Shown: positions 33,508-41,269 of the stretch, in pieces
Numbering within the stretch: position 1 is the stretch's first letter
How the letters are laid out: the number at the start of each line of letters is the position of its first letter
Source of the DNA: an uncultured Candidatus Melainabacteria bacterium
GTDB lineage: Bacteria; Cyanobacteriota; Vampirovibrionia; Gastranaerophilales; Gastranaerophilaceae
Direction: 5' to 3'
Assembly: GCA_932182025.1 (NCBI GenBank)
Contig: CAKNXK010000013.1
Span: 20,274 to 84,273 of the forward strand
Length of the DNA stretch: 64,000 nucleotides
Translations under genes and position numbers: made by a program
The notes under the pieces: model-generated
Told to the model about the DNA's origin: nothing
What the model saw: only the letters and a program-made list of their open reading frames with translations
The model's database searches: none

Positions 33508-34202
33508 TGAGAAACGACGGTAGAGAAAATAATCAATTGAGAGAAATAAAATTCACACATGATTTTACTAAACACGCATTAGGCTCAGTTTTAGTCGAAT
33601 TTGGTGATACCAAAGTTATAACAACAGCTTCTGTTGATTTGAAGAAACCAAAATGGATGTCAGATGATGATAAAAGAGGCTGGGTAACAGCTGAGTACTC
33701 GCTTTTACCTTCTGCTACCAATACACGCTGCAGACGTGAACGTGAAAAAGTATCAGGAAGAACCCACGAAATCCAAAGACTAATCGGAAGAAGCTTAAGA
33801 GCTTGTGTTGATTTAGAGAAAATGCCTGAGATGACTATTACAATTGATGCGGATGTTATTCAAGCTGACGGCGGCACAAGAACAGCAAGTATTTGCGGAG
33901 GGTTTTTGGCTCTTAGAGATGCTGTTGAAAAGCTTATTGCCTCAGGCGATTTAAAAGAAAGTCCGATTATTGAGCCGATTGCGGCAATTTCAATCGGAAT
34001 AGTTGATGGCGAAATTAAATTGGATTTAAACTATGAAGAAGATTCTCACGCTCAGGTCGATTCAAATGTAATTCTTACAAAAAGCGGTAAAATCGTTGAT
34101 TTTCAAACAACTTCTGAGGGCGAACCTTATGAATATGATAGAATGTTAGAGATTTTTGCGGTTGCTAAATCAGGAATCAACAGCATTATTGAAAGGTATT
34201 AA
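33507..34202 (+). CDS. rph: Ribonuclease PH
   Basis: 231 residues. A phosphorolytic 3'-5' exoribonuclease that trims tRNA 3' ends. Family stretches: GSVLVEFGDTKVITTASV, WMSDDDKRGWVTAEYSLLP, the Arg-rich EIQRLIGRSLRACVDLE that binds phosphate, and DADVIQADGGTRTASICGG. Its start codon overlaps the glmU stop by one base. The CCA-adding enzyme two genes downstream works on the same substrates, which makes a small tRNA-maturation cluster. Confidence 0.96.
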   Translation: MRNDGRENNQLREIKFTHDFTKHALGSVLVEFGDTKVITTASVDLKKPKWMSDDDKRGWVTAEYSLLPSATNTRCRREREKVSGRTHEIQRLIGRSLRACVDLEKMPEMTITIDADVIQADGGTRTASICGGFLALRDAVEKLIASGDLKESPIIEPIAAISIGIVDGEIKLDLNYEEDSHAQVDSNVILTKSGKIVDFQTTSEGEPYEYDRMLEIFAVAKSGINSIIERY

Positions 34203-34203
34203 G

Positions 34204-35247
34204 ATGTTTCATTATTTTCACAGTTCGTTTTTTGTAACAATTTTCGGCTTAATTGCAGCTTACTATTGGGGAGAACACGTACACGCAGGAACAGGGTTTG
34301 CTTGTGTGTTTATTGCATCAGTTCTTGCAATATTAGAAATAAGTCTTTCATTTGATAATGCTGTAGTTAACGCAATGAAACTCGAAGGTATGTCTGAAAA
34401 ATGGCGTCATCGCTTTATTACATGGGGAATTTTAATCGCTGTTTTCGGGATGAGATTTGTTTTCCCGCTAGCTGTAGTAGCAATTTTTGCAAAATTGAAT
34501 CTTTTAACAGTTTTAAATATGGCATTAGGAGATGTTCAGCAATATGCGCATTATTTGGAACTCACACACGCACCTATAGTTGCCTTTGGCGGTGCATTCT
34601 TGTTAATGTTATTTATGGACTATTTTGTAGAAGAGAAAAAAGAAGTTCATTGGATACCTTTTATTGAAGAAAAATTCCAACTTCTGCATAAAATTAAAGG
34701 GATTTGCACAATTACAACACTTTTAGCTCTGGGACTTTTGATGTACAAACTTGATCCTGCCGTAAGACAAAGTGTTTTCACATCAGGCTTAGCAGGGATT
34801 ATCATTTATTTAGGAATTGACGGGCTTGCAGAATGGCTCGAAAAACGTCAAGAAGCACGCGCTAAACAATGTGCAAACGCGGTTAAATGTTCTGGTTTGG
34901 TAGGATTTTTATATTTGGAATTGATTGATGCATCGTTCTCTCTTGATGGAGTTTTAGGCGCATTTGCTTTGAGTAAAGATATTATAATTATCACAATCGG
35001 ATTGTTTATCGGTGCAATGTTTGTGCGTTCTTTAACCATTATGCTTGTTGAAAAGAAAACTTTAAGCGAGTTTTTGTATCTTGAACACGGTGCTCACTGG
35101 GCAATCGGGGTACTTGCGATTTTAATGTTTATTTCAACTTTCCACGAAGTACCGGAAGTTGTTACTGGACTTTTAGGGTTTATAATAATTGCAGCAGCAT
35201 TTATTTGCTCATTAATTCATAATCGAAAGGTAAAGAATGACGCTTAA
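34204..35247 (+). CDS. TerC-superfamily membrane protein (DUF475 type)
   Basis: 347 residues from the ATG at 34204, directly after the rph stop; the reading frame is open further upstream inside rph but an AAAGG site fits this start. About nine membrane segments, with acidic residues within helices: LAILEISLSFDNAVVNA (first repeat) and LELIDASFSLDGVLGAFAL (second repeat). This paired SFDN/SLDG pattern defines the TerC/DUF475 superfamily, several members of which handle Mn2+ or other metals. It overlaps cca by 11 bp. Confidence 0.87.
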   Translation: MFHYFHSSFFVTIFGLIAAYYWGEHVHAGTGFACVFIASVLAILEISLSFDNAVVNAMKLEGMSEKWRHRFITWGILIAVFGMRFVFPLAVVAIFAKLNLLTVLNMALGDVQQYAHYLELTHAPIVAFGGAFLLMLFMDYFVEEKKEVHWIPFIEEKFQLLHKIKGICTITTLLALGLLMYKLDPAVRQSVFTSGLAGIIIYLGIDGLAEWLEKRQEARAKQCANAVKCSGLVGFLYLELIDASFSLDGVLGAFALSKDIIIITIGLFIGAMFVRSLTIMLVEKKTLSEFLYLEHGAHWAIGVLAILMFISTFHEVPEVVTGLLGFIIIAAAFICSLIHNRKVKNDA

Positions 35248-36340
35248 AGACAAAAATCTTTATTATGTCGGCGGGGTTGTCAGGGACGAAATCCTTGGTA
35301 CTCAAAGTTTTGACACTGATTTTTGTTATGAAGGAAACGCGATAGAGTTTGCTCGCAAAAGTGGATTGAATATTATTAAAGAAAATCCGGATTTTGGGAC
35401 GGTGAGAGTCACCCCACCCCAAACCTCCCCATCCAGAGAGTGCGACCCCTCAATTGATATTGCTTCAACCAGAGAAGAAACCTATCCGCAAGCAGGACAT
35501 TTGCCTGTTATAAAAAACATTGGCTGTTCATTAAAAAATGATTTGAAGCGCAGAGATTTTACGATTAATGCAATGGCAAAAAATACCGTAACAGGTGATA
35601 TTATTGATTATTTCGGCGGAATAAAAGATATCAGGAATAAAAAACTAAAAGTTTTACATTCCAAAAGCTTTATTGATGATCCGACAAGAATTTTGCGCGG
35701 TTTAAAATTTGCAGTGCGTTTCGGGTTTGAATTAGATGATGAAACCAAAAAGCTTCAAGATGATTATTTAGACAATATAAATTATGATATGAGTTATCAC
35801 AGGCTAAAAAAAGAACTGAAAGAAACTTTTAACCTCAATAAAGAAGAAGCTTATAAAAAATTTATTGAGCAGGGTATTTATAAGTTGTTAGGTGGAAATA
35901 TCACCCCCTCCCAATATTTCCCGTCTAGGGAAGGAGTCAGTGCGCTGATTGATAAATACAAACCGTATAAGCCATGGCTTGTTTGGTTGGGCTTTTTTGA
36001 TTTATCTAATCTTGAATTAACGGGAGAAGAACAAAAAATTATCGACTCTATTCCAAATGTAAAACCTAAAAATAATTTTGAAACATATAAATTATTTAAT
36101 AATTTACCTCTTGAAACCGTATTATTATATGCTTTGAGTATTGATTATGATATTGCAATTAATTATTTGGACAGATTAAAAAACATCAAAATCAAAACAA
36201 CGGGAAAAGACCTTAAACAACTCGGAATTCCAAACGGAAAGATTTACAAAGAAATTTTTGATTTTTTACTTGAAGAAAAAATAAAAAATCCTCAAACAGA
36301 TGAAATTAAGCTTGTAAAGGAGAAATATGGATTTATTTAA
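35237..36340 (+). CDS. cca: CCA tRNA nucleotidyltransferase with two in-frame repeat-encoded inserts
   Basis: 367 residues, a class II enzyme that adds CCA to tRNA 3' ends; needed because the tRNA-Ile here lacks an encoded CCA. Head: YYVGGVVRDEILG, with the catalytic Asp pair in the FDTDFC strand. Other motifs: DLKRRDFTINAMAKN, IDDPTRILRGLKFAVRFGFE. Two copies of a palindromic DNA element lie inside the gene in the same frame, encoding TPPQTSPSREC (about 59-69) and TPSQYFPSREG (about 223-233); the first splits the expected FGTV ... IDIASTR strand region. Both look like surface-loop insertions, so the enzyme is probably still active. It overlaps its neighbours by 11 and 14 bp. Confidence 0.92.
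   Translation: MTLKDKNLYYVGGVVRDEILGTQSFDTDFCYEGNAIEFARKSGLNIIKENPDFGTVRVTPPQTSPSRECDPSIDIASTREETYPQAGHLPVIKNIGCSLKNDLKRRDFTINAMAKNTVTGDIIDYFGGIKDIRNKKLKVLHSKSFIDDPTRILRGLKFAVRFGFELDDETKKLQDDYLDNINYDMSYHRLKKELKETFNLNKEEAYKKFIEQGIYKLLGGNITPSQYFPSREGVSALIDKYKPYKPWLVWLGFFDLSNLELTGEEQKIIDSIPNVKPKNNFETYKLFNNLPLETVLLYALSIDYDIAINYLDRLKNIKIKTTGKDLKQLGIPNGKIYKEIFDFLLEEKIKNPQTDEIKLVKEKYGFI
35409..35448 (+). repeat. Palindromic TCACCCC element, copy B (inside cca)
   Basis: Begins TCACCCCACCCC with hairpin arms CTCCC and GAGAG around CATCCA. It has the same reading phase relative to cca as copy C, encoding VTPPQTSPSREC. The stem is imperfect compared with copies A and C. Confidence 0.75.
35901..35940 (+). 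repeat. Palindromic TCACCCC element, copy C (inside cca)
   Basis: Begins TCACCCCCTCCC with hairpin arms TTCCC / GGGAA around GTCTA. Encodes ITPSQYFPSREG in frame, 492 bp after copy B. The distances from the TCACCCC start to the TCC/TCTAG block are identical in copies A, B and C. Confidence 0.75.
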
Positions 36341-37187
36341 ACGTATTTTTTCATACAAGTTTCATCTTCGTCTATTTTGCAATCCTTTTATAGGACTGCA
36401 AATAAAGTCTTTAGGGAATTTTTTAGGAGTAAATCAATGTAAGCGAGAAATTCCGATTATTGTTTCATTGACTTCCTATGAGGAACGATTTAGGGATTTA
36501 CCTATAACCATATATTCATTGTTAAACCAAAAACTTAAGCCTGATAGAATTATTCTTTGGCTTGATGAAAAGCATAATTTAACAACATTACCATACAAAA
36601 TTACGCAATTTATTAAAAACGGACTCGAAATAAGGTTTGTTAAAGATATTAAATCATATACAAAAGGAATCTATGCGTTTAAAGAGTTTTCATCAGCAAT
36701 TATAGTTACAGCCGATGATGATATTTATTATCCAACTAAGTGGTTAAAAAAACTATATCATTCTTATGTTTCTAACCAAAAGGATATTCATGTTCATCGT
36801 GCACACAAAGTAAACCTCAATCTGCCTTATGAAAAATGGGAAAAAGAGGTAAATAAAGAAAATGCAAGTTATGACAACTTTTTAACCGGAGTCGGAGGAG
36901 TTTTGTATCCGCCAAATTGTTTCACAAAAGAAGTTTTAAGAGAAGATATTTTCTTAAAAAACGCACCGAATGCTGATGATATTTGGTTTTGGATAATGGC
37001 ACTCGTACATGGACGAAAAATCCGTGTAGTAAAAAATCATATTAGGACTTTAATCTGCACAAATATTTTTAGGCAGCTCTTTGAAAAAACCCTCTATTCG
37101 CAAAACAGAAAAGGCGGAAACGACGAGCAATTGGCAAATCTTATGAAATTCTACGGACAAAACGTTAAATCAAAGCTTTTAAATTGA
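36327..37187 (+). CDS. Putative glycosyltransferase (GT-A fold)
   Basis: 286 residues. IPIIVSLTSYEERFRDLP, then TIYSLLNQKLKPDRIILWL and the acidic metal-binding motif IIVTADDDIYYPTKWL (DDD near residue 130) place it with GT-A type transferases of the polysaccharide/LPS class, and ADDIWFWIMAL follows near the C-terminus. Donor and acceptor are unknown. AAAGGAG lies just upstream of the ATG. It overlaps cca by 14 bp and the convergent GT2 gene by 9 bp. It begins a glycan cluster running to 40951. Confidence 0.78.
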   Translation: MDLFKRIFSYKFHLRLFCNPFIGLQIKSLGNFLGVNQCKREIPIIVSLTSYEERFRDLPITIYSLLNQKLKPDRIILWLDEKHNLTTLPYKITQFIKNGLEIRFVKDIKSYTKGIYAFKEFSSAIIVTADDDIYYPTKWLKKLYHSYVSNQKDIHVHRAHKVNLNLPYEKWEKEVNKENASYDNFLTGVGGVLYPPNCFTKEVLREDIFLKNAPNADDIWFWIMALVHGRKIRVVKNHIRTLICTNIFRQLFEKTLYSQNRKGGNDEQLANLMKFYGQNVKSKLLN

Positions 37188-38018
37188 ATATCCTGACTTT
37201 TCTCCACCATTACAAAATACAAATTTAATCTTACCATTGCATCGTTTTATTGTTACAAAATAACGTCTAAAATAGTTAATTGCATTAATAATACTACTTG
37301 TATAAAAAACAATTGATGTACGGAATAACAATTTTTGAAATTCATTATAATGAATTTTATTAATATAACTATCCTCATGAACCCGCCAGAAAGTAAGCGG
37401 TTTATTAATATAAAAAACTTTTGCTTTATATAGCTGCACCCAAAGATAATAATCCAAAAGTGCTTTACAAGGCGATGAGAAAGAACACGAAGCTAACAAG
37501 GATTTTTTAAGCATTACTACAGAAAATGTTGGAATAATATTTTCTTTAGGAATAATTTTGTCAAAATCCTCTATAAAACAGTTTTTTGAGGTATTCAAAT
37601 ACTTAGTTTTCACAATATCAAAATGCTCGTCAAGAGGAGCAGAATGTTCAGATAACTCTACATCTGAATAAATCAAATCAACATTATGTTTTTTTATAAC
37701 ATCAACTTTTTTCTCTAAAGCATTCGGATAAAATCTATCATCACTCTCCAAGAATGCTATCCACTCACTATTAGTATGTTTCAAAGCCTTTTGAATTGAT
37801 TTTGCCAAACCTAAATTTTCATTATTAATATATAACTTTATTCTATTATCTTTTTCCAAATAAGTTTGAATAACATCTACTGAATTATCTGTAGAAGCAT
37901 CATCTACAATAACAAGCTCCCAGTCAGTATAAGTCTGATTAATTACACTTTCAATAGCTTCAGAAATATACTTTGCATAATTATAACTTGTCATTATAAC
38001 AGAAATTCTCATAAGCAT
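37179..38018 (-). CDS. Family 2 glycosyltransferase
   Basis: 279 residues (277 if started at the ATG at 38012). GT2 fold: ISVIMTSYNYAKYISEAIES, VIVDDASTDNS, and the DxD-like ESDDRFYP near residue 92. Probably adds one sugar to a surface glycan. An AAGG lies before the ATG at 38018, but the candidate -10 TAAAAT ends next to that ATG and 7 nt before the ATG at 38012. The second start would give a leaderless mRNA beginning at MRISVIMTSY, which also fits the fold better. Confidence 0.88.
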   Translation of the reverse strand: MLMRISVIMTSYNYAKYISEAIESVINQTYTDWELVIVDDASTDNSVDVIQTYLEKDNRIKLYINNENLGLAKSIQKALKHTNSEWIAFLESDDRFYPNALEKKVDVIKKHNVDLIYSDVELSEHSAPLDEHFDIVKTKYLNTSKNCFIEDFDKIIPKENIIPTFSVVMLKKSLLASCSFSSPCKALLDYYLWVQLYKAKVFYINKPLTFWRVHEDSYINKIHYNEFQKLLFRTSIVFYTSSIINAINYFRRYFVTIKRCNGKIKFVFCNGGEKSGYSI

Positions 38019-38048
38019 ATTTTACCTTAAAAGTATTTGGGGTAAAAT
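38019..38048. promoter_or_regulatory. Palindromic divergent promoter between two GT2 genes
   Basis: TATTTTACC and GGTAAAATA form a 9-bp inverted repeat. Each arm supplies a TAAAAT -10 for one direction and a weak TTTTAC -35 for the other, at 17-bp spacing. The -10 elements end 6 nt before the ATG at 38055 and 6 nt before the ATG at 38012, which predicts leaderless transcripts in both directions. Confidence 0.5.
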
Positions 38049-38054
38049 AAACAC

Positions 38055-38858
38055 ATGAAATTAAGTATCATCACTTTAACCTATAATAAACTTAAATACA
38101 CAAAAAAGTTTATCGAGAGTCTTTATAAGTATACAAAAGATTTTGAACTAATAATTGTTGATAATGGCTCAACAGATGGTACTGTTGAATATTTACAAGG
38201 ACTCCAAGGTATAAAACTAATCCTTAATAACGAAAATCTGGGTTTTTCAAAAGGTAATAACCAAGGGATTGAAATAGCAGAAGGAGAGTATATTGGTTTC
38301 TTAAACAACGATATACTATTATCGCCAAACTGGTTTGAAGAAATTGAAAAAATTTTTGAGATTGAAAATGCAGGATTTGTTTCTCCCAGACAAATCAACC
38401 CTCATTATGATAAAGCTAATGAGAGAAACTATTTAAAATACTTCAAACCAAAACCCTATGCTAAGGATTTTGATGAATGCGTATTTTCTTGTGTAATAAC
38501 TAAACGTTCCGTTCTTGATAAAATAGGAGCATTTGATGAAAACTATTCTCCGGCATTTTTTGAAGACAATGATTTCAAATTCAGAGCCATAAATTCAGGA
38601 TTTGATGTTTATGTTGCCAATAACTGTTGTTTCTTTCACTTTGGCTCCGTTACTTCTGCAAGTCTTAATTTTAAATTTACAAAAAATAAAGAATATTTTT
38701 ATTCAAAATACCCTTTTGCAGAATATACAAACACTGCAGGAGAAAATCTTAGAATATTACAGCATAAAATAAGAGTCCTAGAGAAAATTCCAGGAGTAAA
38801 AGCCTTTTATAGAATACACTTACTATTTGAAAAAATTAAACGCAGGTTAAAAAAATGA
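38055..38858 (+). CDS. Family 2 glycosyltransferase (rhamnosyltransferase-like)
   Basis: 267 residues. LSIITLTYNKLKYTKKFIES, IIVDNGSTDGTVEYL, NENLGFSKGNNQGIEIAEGE and GFLNNDILLSPNWFEE (the NND in place of DxD) are typical of the WbbL/RfbN-like GT2 subgroup. PAFFEDNDFKFRA is the acceptor-side motif. There is no ribosome binding site; the -10 is 6 nt from the ATG. It overlaps the following GT4 gene by 4 bp (ATGA). Confidence 0.9.
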   Translation: MKLSIITLTYNKLKYTKKFIESLYKYTKDFELIIVDNGSTDGTVEYLQGLQGIKLILNNENLGFSKGNNQGIEIAEGEYIGFLNNDILLSPNWFEEIEKIFEIENAGFVSPRQINPHYDKANERNYLKYFKPKPYAKDFDECVFSCVITKRSVLDKIGAFDENYSPAFFEDNDFKFRAINSGFDVYVANNCCFFHFGSVTSASLNFKFTKNKEYFYSKYPFAEYTNTAGENLRILQHKIRVLEKIPGVKAFYRIHLLFEKIKRRLKK

Positions 38859-40042
38859 AACTACTCTTTGATTGCACAGAGCTTTCATATTATAACGAAC
38901 ACTCCGGACACAGAGCAGGAGTTTTTTATGTTGCACTAAATCTTCTAAGAGAATTAAAAAATGAAAATATCACATTTGTATGTGACTTTAAACGCTATTA
39001 TTTTATGAAAGAAATTGAGGAATTTAAAGATATTCCATTATTAAAAGAAAACTCTTTGATTAATAAAATAATTGCTAAAATTCTATACTTAACAGACAAA
39101 TGTCCAACAAAAATCAAATATGCGTTTATAATTCTTGCAAGGTTTTATGACAAATATTTATATCGAATAAATAAAAAAAATCTTAAACAATTGGAAGAAT
39201 TTGATGCATATTTTTCACCATTTACACCGCCTTCAAAAGAAATTGAAAAAGCAAAAATAAAACGATTTAGAATGATTCATGATATTATTCCTATTTTAGA
39301 AAACGGAATGCCAAAATCACCAAAAGATTGGTATTATAAGATTTATAATACCATTAACAACACAGATTTTTATCTTACAAACTCTGAATGCACAAGAAAA
39401 GATGTATTAAAATATTTCCCTTTTATTCCCGAAAATCATATAAAAACAACCTTGTTAGGAGCTAATAAAGAATTCTATCCTGCACCAGCAGAAAATAGTG
39501 AGAAATATATTTTTTCACTCTGTACATTAGGAAAAAGAAAAAATCTTATATTCGGAATAAAAAACTTCTTCTCTTTTATTGAAAAACACCAAATCAAGGA
39601 TTTAAAATTGATACTCGGAGGAGGGATTTGGACAAAATTTGAAGGTGAACTTAATACAATATTAGATAAATATGATCGTTCAAAAATCGTTTTAACAGGT
39701 TATATTGAAGAAAATGAACTAAGAAATTATTTTTCTAATGCATTGTGTTTCATCTATCCTTCACTCTATGAAGGATTTGGTTTACCCGTACTGGAAGCTA
39801 TGCAATGCGGCTGTCCTGTTATAACATCAAATGTAAGTTCCTTACCGGAAGTTATCGGGGATTGCGGAATTCAGATAAATCCTAAAAACAATGAAGAAAT
39901 GATTATTGCATTAGAAAAAATGTATTTTGAGAATAGTTTTAGGACTGAATGTTCGAAAAAAGGAATAGAACGAGCTAAAACCTTTAGCTGGAGCAGATGC
40001 GCATCAGAACTTATGGAGTTTATTAAAACAAATTGTATTTAA
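38855..40042 (+). CDS. Family 4 glycosyltransferase
   Basis: 395 residues, GT-B fold. The C-terminal half has the phosphate/nucleotide-sugar site LCTLGKRKNLIFGIKNF and the EX7E motif region YPSLYEGFGLPVLEAMQCG, with SNVSSLPEVIGDCG following. It transfers a sugar (often mannose- or rhamnose-like) to a growing glycan; the exact sugar is unknown. It is coupled to the GT2 gene by a 4-bp overlap, and its 3' end overlaps the convergent RgpF-like gene by 39 bp. Confidence 0.9.
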   Translation: MKLLFDCTELSYYNEHSGHRAGVFYVALNLLRELKNENITFVCDFKRYYFMKEIEEFKDIPLLKENSLINKIIAKILYLTDKCPTKIKYAFIILARFYDKYLYRINKKNLKQLEEFDAYFSPFTPPSKEIEKAKIKRFRMIHDIIPILENGMPKSPKDWYYKIYNTINNTDFYLTNSECTRKDVLKYFPFIPENHIKTTLLGANKEFYPAPAENSEKYIFSLCTLGKRKNLIFGIKNFFSFIEKHQIKDLKLILGGGIWTKFEGELNTILDKYDRSKIVLTGYIEENELRNYFSNALCFIYPSLYEGFGLPVLEAMQCGCPVITSNVSSLPEVIGDCGIQINPKNNEEMIIALEKMYFENSFRTECSKKGIERAKTFSWSRCASELMEFIKTNCI

Positions 40043-40951
40043 AATTTTATACAAGCCTTTTTCTGTTAAAATGACAAAATAACGTACTCTTGGCGGAAAA
40101 TCTTTTAAAATCCAAAAACGAATTTTTCTATAAATATTAAACTCAGAATATACATTCGGATGAAGATTTTTTAAGCGATTATAGTTTGAAACAATAAGTT
40201 CAAGCGGATAATCTGTATTCTCTTGAATAACTTTTCTCCAAGTTTTTACTTCCCCTGTTATTTCAAAACCATTTTTGACAATCAAAGTTTTCAAAAACGG
40301 AAACTTATATTTCTTAATTAATACATCCCATTTTTCTATAAGATAATTTAGTTTATAAGAAAAAAGATTAAGGTATTCAGCACTTTTAAAGCCATTTTTA
40401 TATAACAATTGGCTGAACCCAATCTCATATTTTTTTATAATATCTCCCTTAGACTCTTCTTTCTTTATGCTGTTAATAAACTCTAAAAAGATATCACTAT
40501 TAAAAACCTGAGGTTTTAATAATAAAAAATAACTCTGTATATGTGGCTGCACTGGCGGACAAAGATAGTTTTTCTCTTCACAGAGTCCGTATTTATTTCG
40601 TGTAAGCCCCCACCAATCGCATTTTTTCTTAGCCATTTTATCAAAAATCGGTTTTAGAGGAAAAAATGGACCATAGCAAGAATCATTTGCAAAAAGAAGT
40701 TCGTCAAATTCAATATTGTTTTCCAAAGCAAAGAAAAATCCACGTTTGTATGAACCAAAATCATACTCTCCATGTTTTTTAATAAGACAATAATCTGCAA
40801 TACCATCAAGTTTTGAAACATCTGTTCCATCTGTATCAGATACAAAAATTATGGTAGAACATACTTCTTTTAAGGCTTTTAGATAATAGATAACACAATC
40901 ATCAACAATATTATCTCTATCCCAGTGTGCAAATACGCAAAGTCTCTTCAT
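40004..40951 (-). CDS. RgpF-like (rhamnan synthesis F family) protein
   Basis: 315 residues from the ATG at 40951; upstream frame extension (to 41023) runs through the promoter and is rejected. Family stretches: CVFAHWDRDNIVDDCVIYYL, KKHGEYDFGSYKRGFFFAL, ELLFANDSCYGPFFPL and the later WWGLTRN. RgpF-type proteins act in polysaccharide (rhamnan or O-antigen) assembly as putative glycosyltransferases. No ribosome binding site is visible and the -10 lies 6 nt before the ATG, so the mRNA is probably leaderless. Confidence 0.85.
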   Translation of the reverse strand: MKRLCVFAHWDRDNIVDDCVIYYLKALKEVCSTIIFVSDTDGTDVSKLDGIADYCLIKKHGEYDFGSYKRGFFFALENNIEFDELLFANDSCYGPFFPLKPIFDKMAKKKCDWWGLTRNKYGLCEEKNYLCPPVQPHIQSYFLLLKPQVFNSDIFLEFINSIKKEESKGDIIKKYEIGFSQLLYKNGFKSAEYLNLFSYKLNYLIEKWDVLIKKYKFPFLKTLIVKNGFEITGEVKTWRKVIQENTDYPLELIVSNYNRLKNLHPNVYSEFNIYRKIRFWILKDFPPRVRYFVILTEKGLYKILNTICFNKLHKF

Positions 40952-40957
40952 AAAACT

Positions 40958-41008
40958 ATTGTAGCATAATATCGCACACTTGCAATTTAAAACGGTTTGA
41001 GTTAGTAT
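40958..41008. promoter_or_regulatory. Divergent promoters sharing one TTGCAA -35
   Basis: The palindromic hexamer TTGCAA (40980-40985) is 16 bp from TACAAT on the minus strand (40963-40958, for the RgpF-like gene) and 17 bp from TAGTAT on the plus strand (41003-41008, for rpsU). Both -10s are good matches at standard spacing. Confidence 0.65.
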
Positions 41009-41048
41009 AAGGTTGTTACACAATTGCTATAAAGGTGGTGAAAATATA

Positions 41049-41222
41049 ATGGCAGAAGTTAAAGTAGGCGAAAACGAATCTATCGAAAGCGCATTACGCA
41101 GATTTAAAAAGAAAATCCAAAAAGCTGGTATTCTTTCTGAAGTAAAAAAACGCGAAAGATATGAAAAGCCTAGCGTAAAGAGAAAACGCAAATCAGAAGC
41201 AGCTCGCAAACGCAAGGTATAA
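41049..41222 (+). CDS. rpsU: 30S ribosomal protein S21
   Basis: 57 residues from the ATG at 41049 (AAAGGTGGTGA ribosome binding site upstream); a longer frame starting at 41013 is rejected. MAEVKVGENESIESALRRFK and the very basic tail KRKRKSEAARKRKV are diagnostic. S21 helps mRNA binding on the small subunit. It is a single-gene unit with its own promoter and a strong terminator. Confidence 0.95.
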   Translation: MAEVKVGENESIESALRRFKKKIQKAGILSEVKKRERYEKPSVKRKRKSEAARKRKV

Positions 41223-41232
41223 TAGAATAAAT

Positions 41233-41265
41233 AAAATAGGCGGTGATGAAATCACCGCCTATTTT
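41233..41265. terminator. Strong bidirectional terminator after rpsU
   Basis: Perfect 15-bp stem (AAAATAGGCGGTGAT, loop GAA, ATCACCGCCTATTTT) followed by T's. It also lies right after the stop of the convergent 719-residue gene at 41270. Confidence 0.93.
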
Positions 41266-41269
41266 ATTT

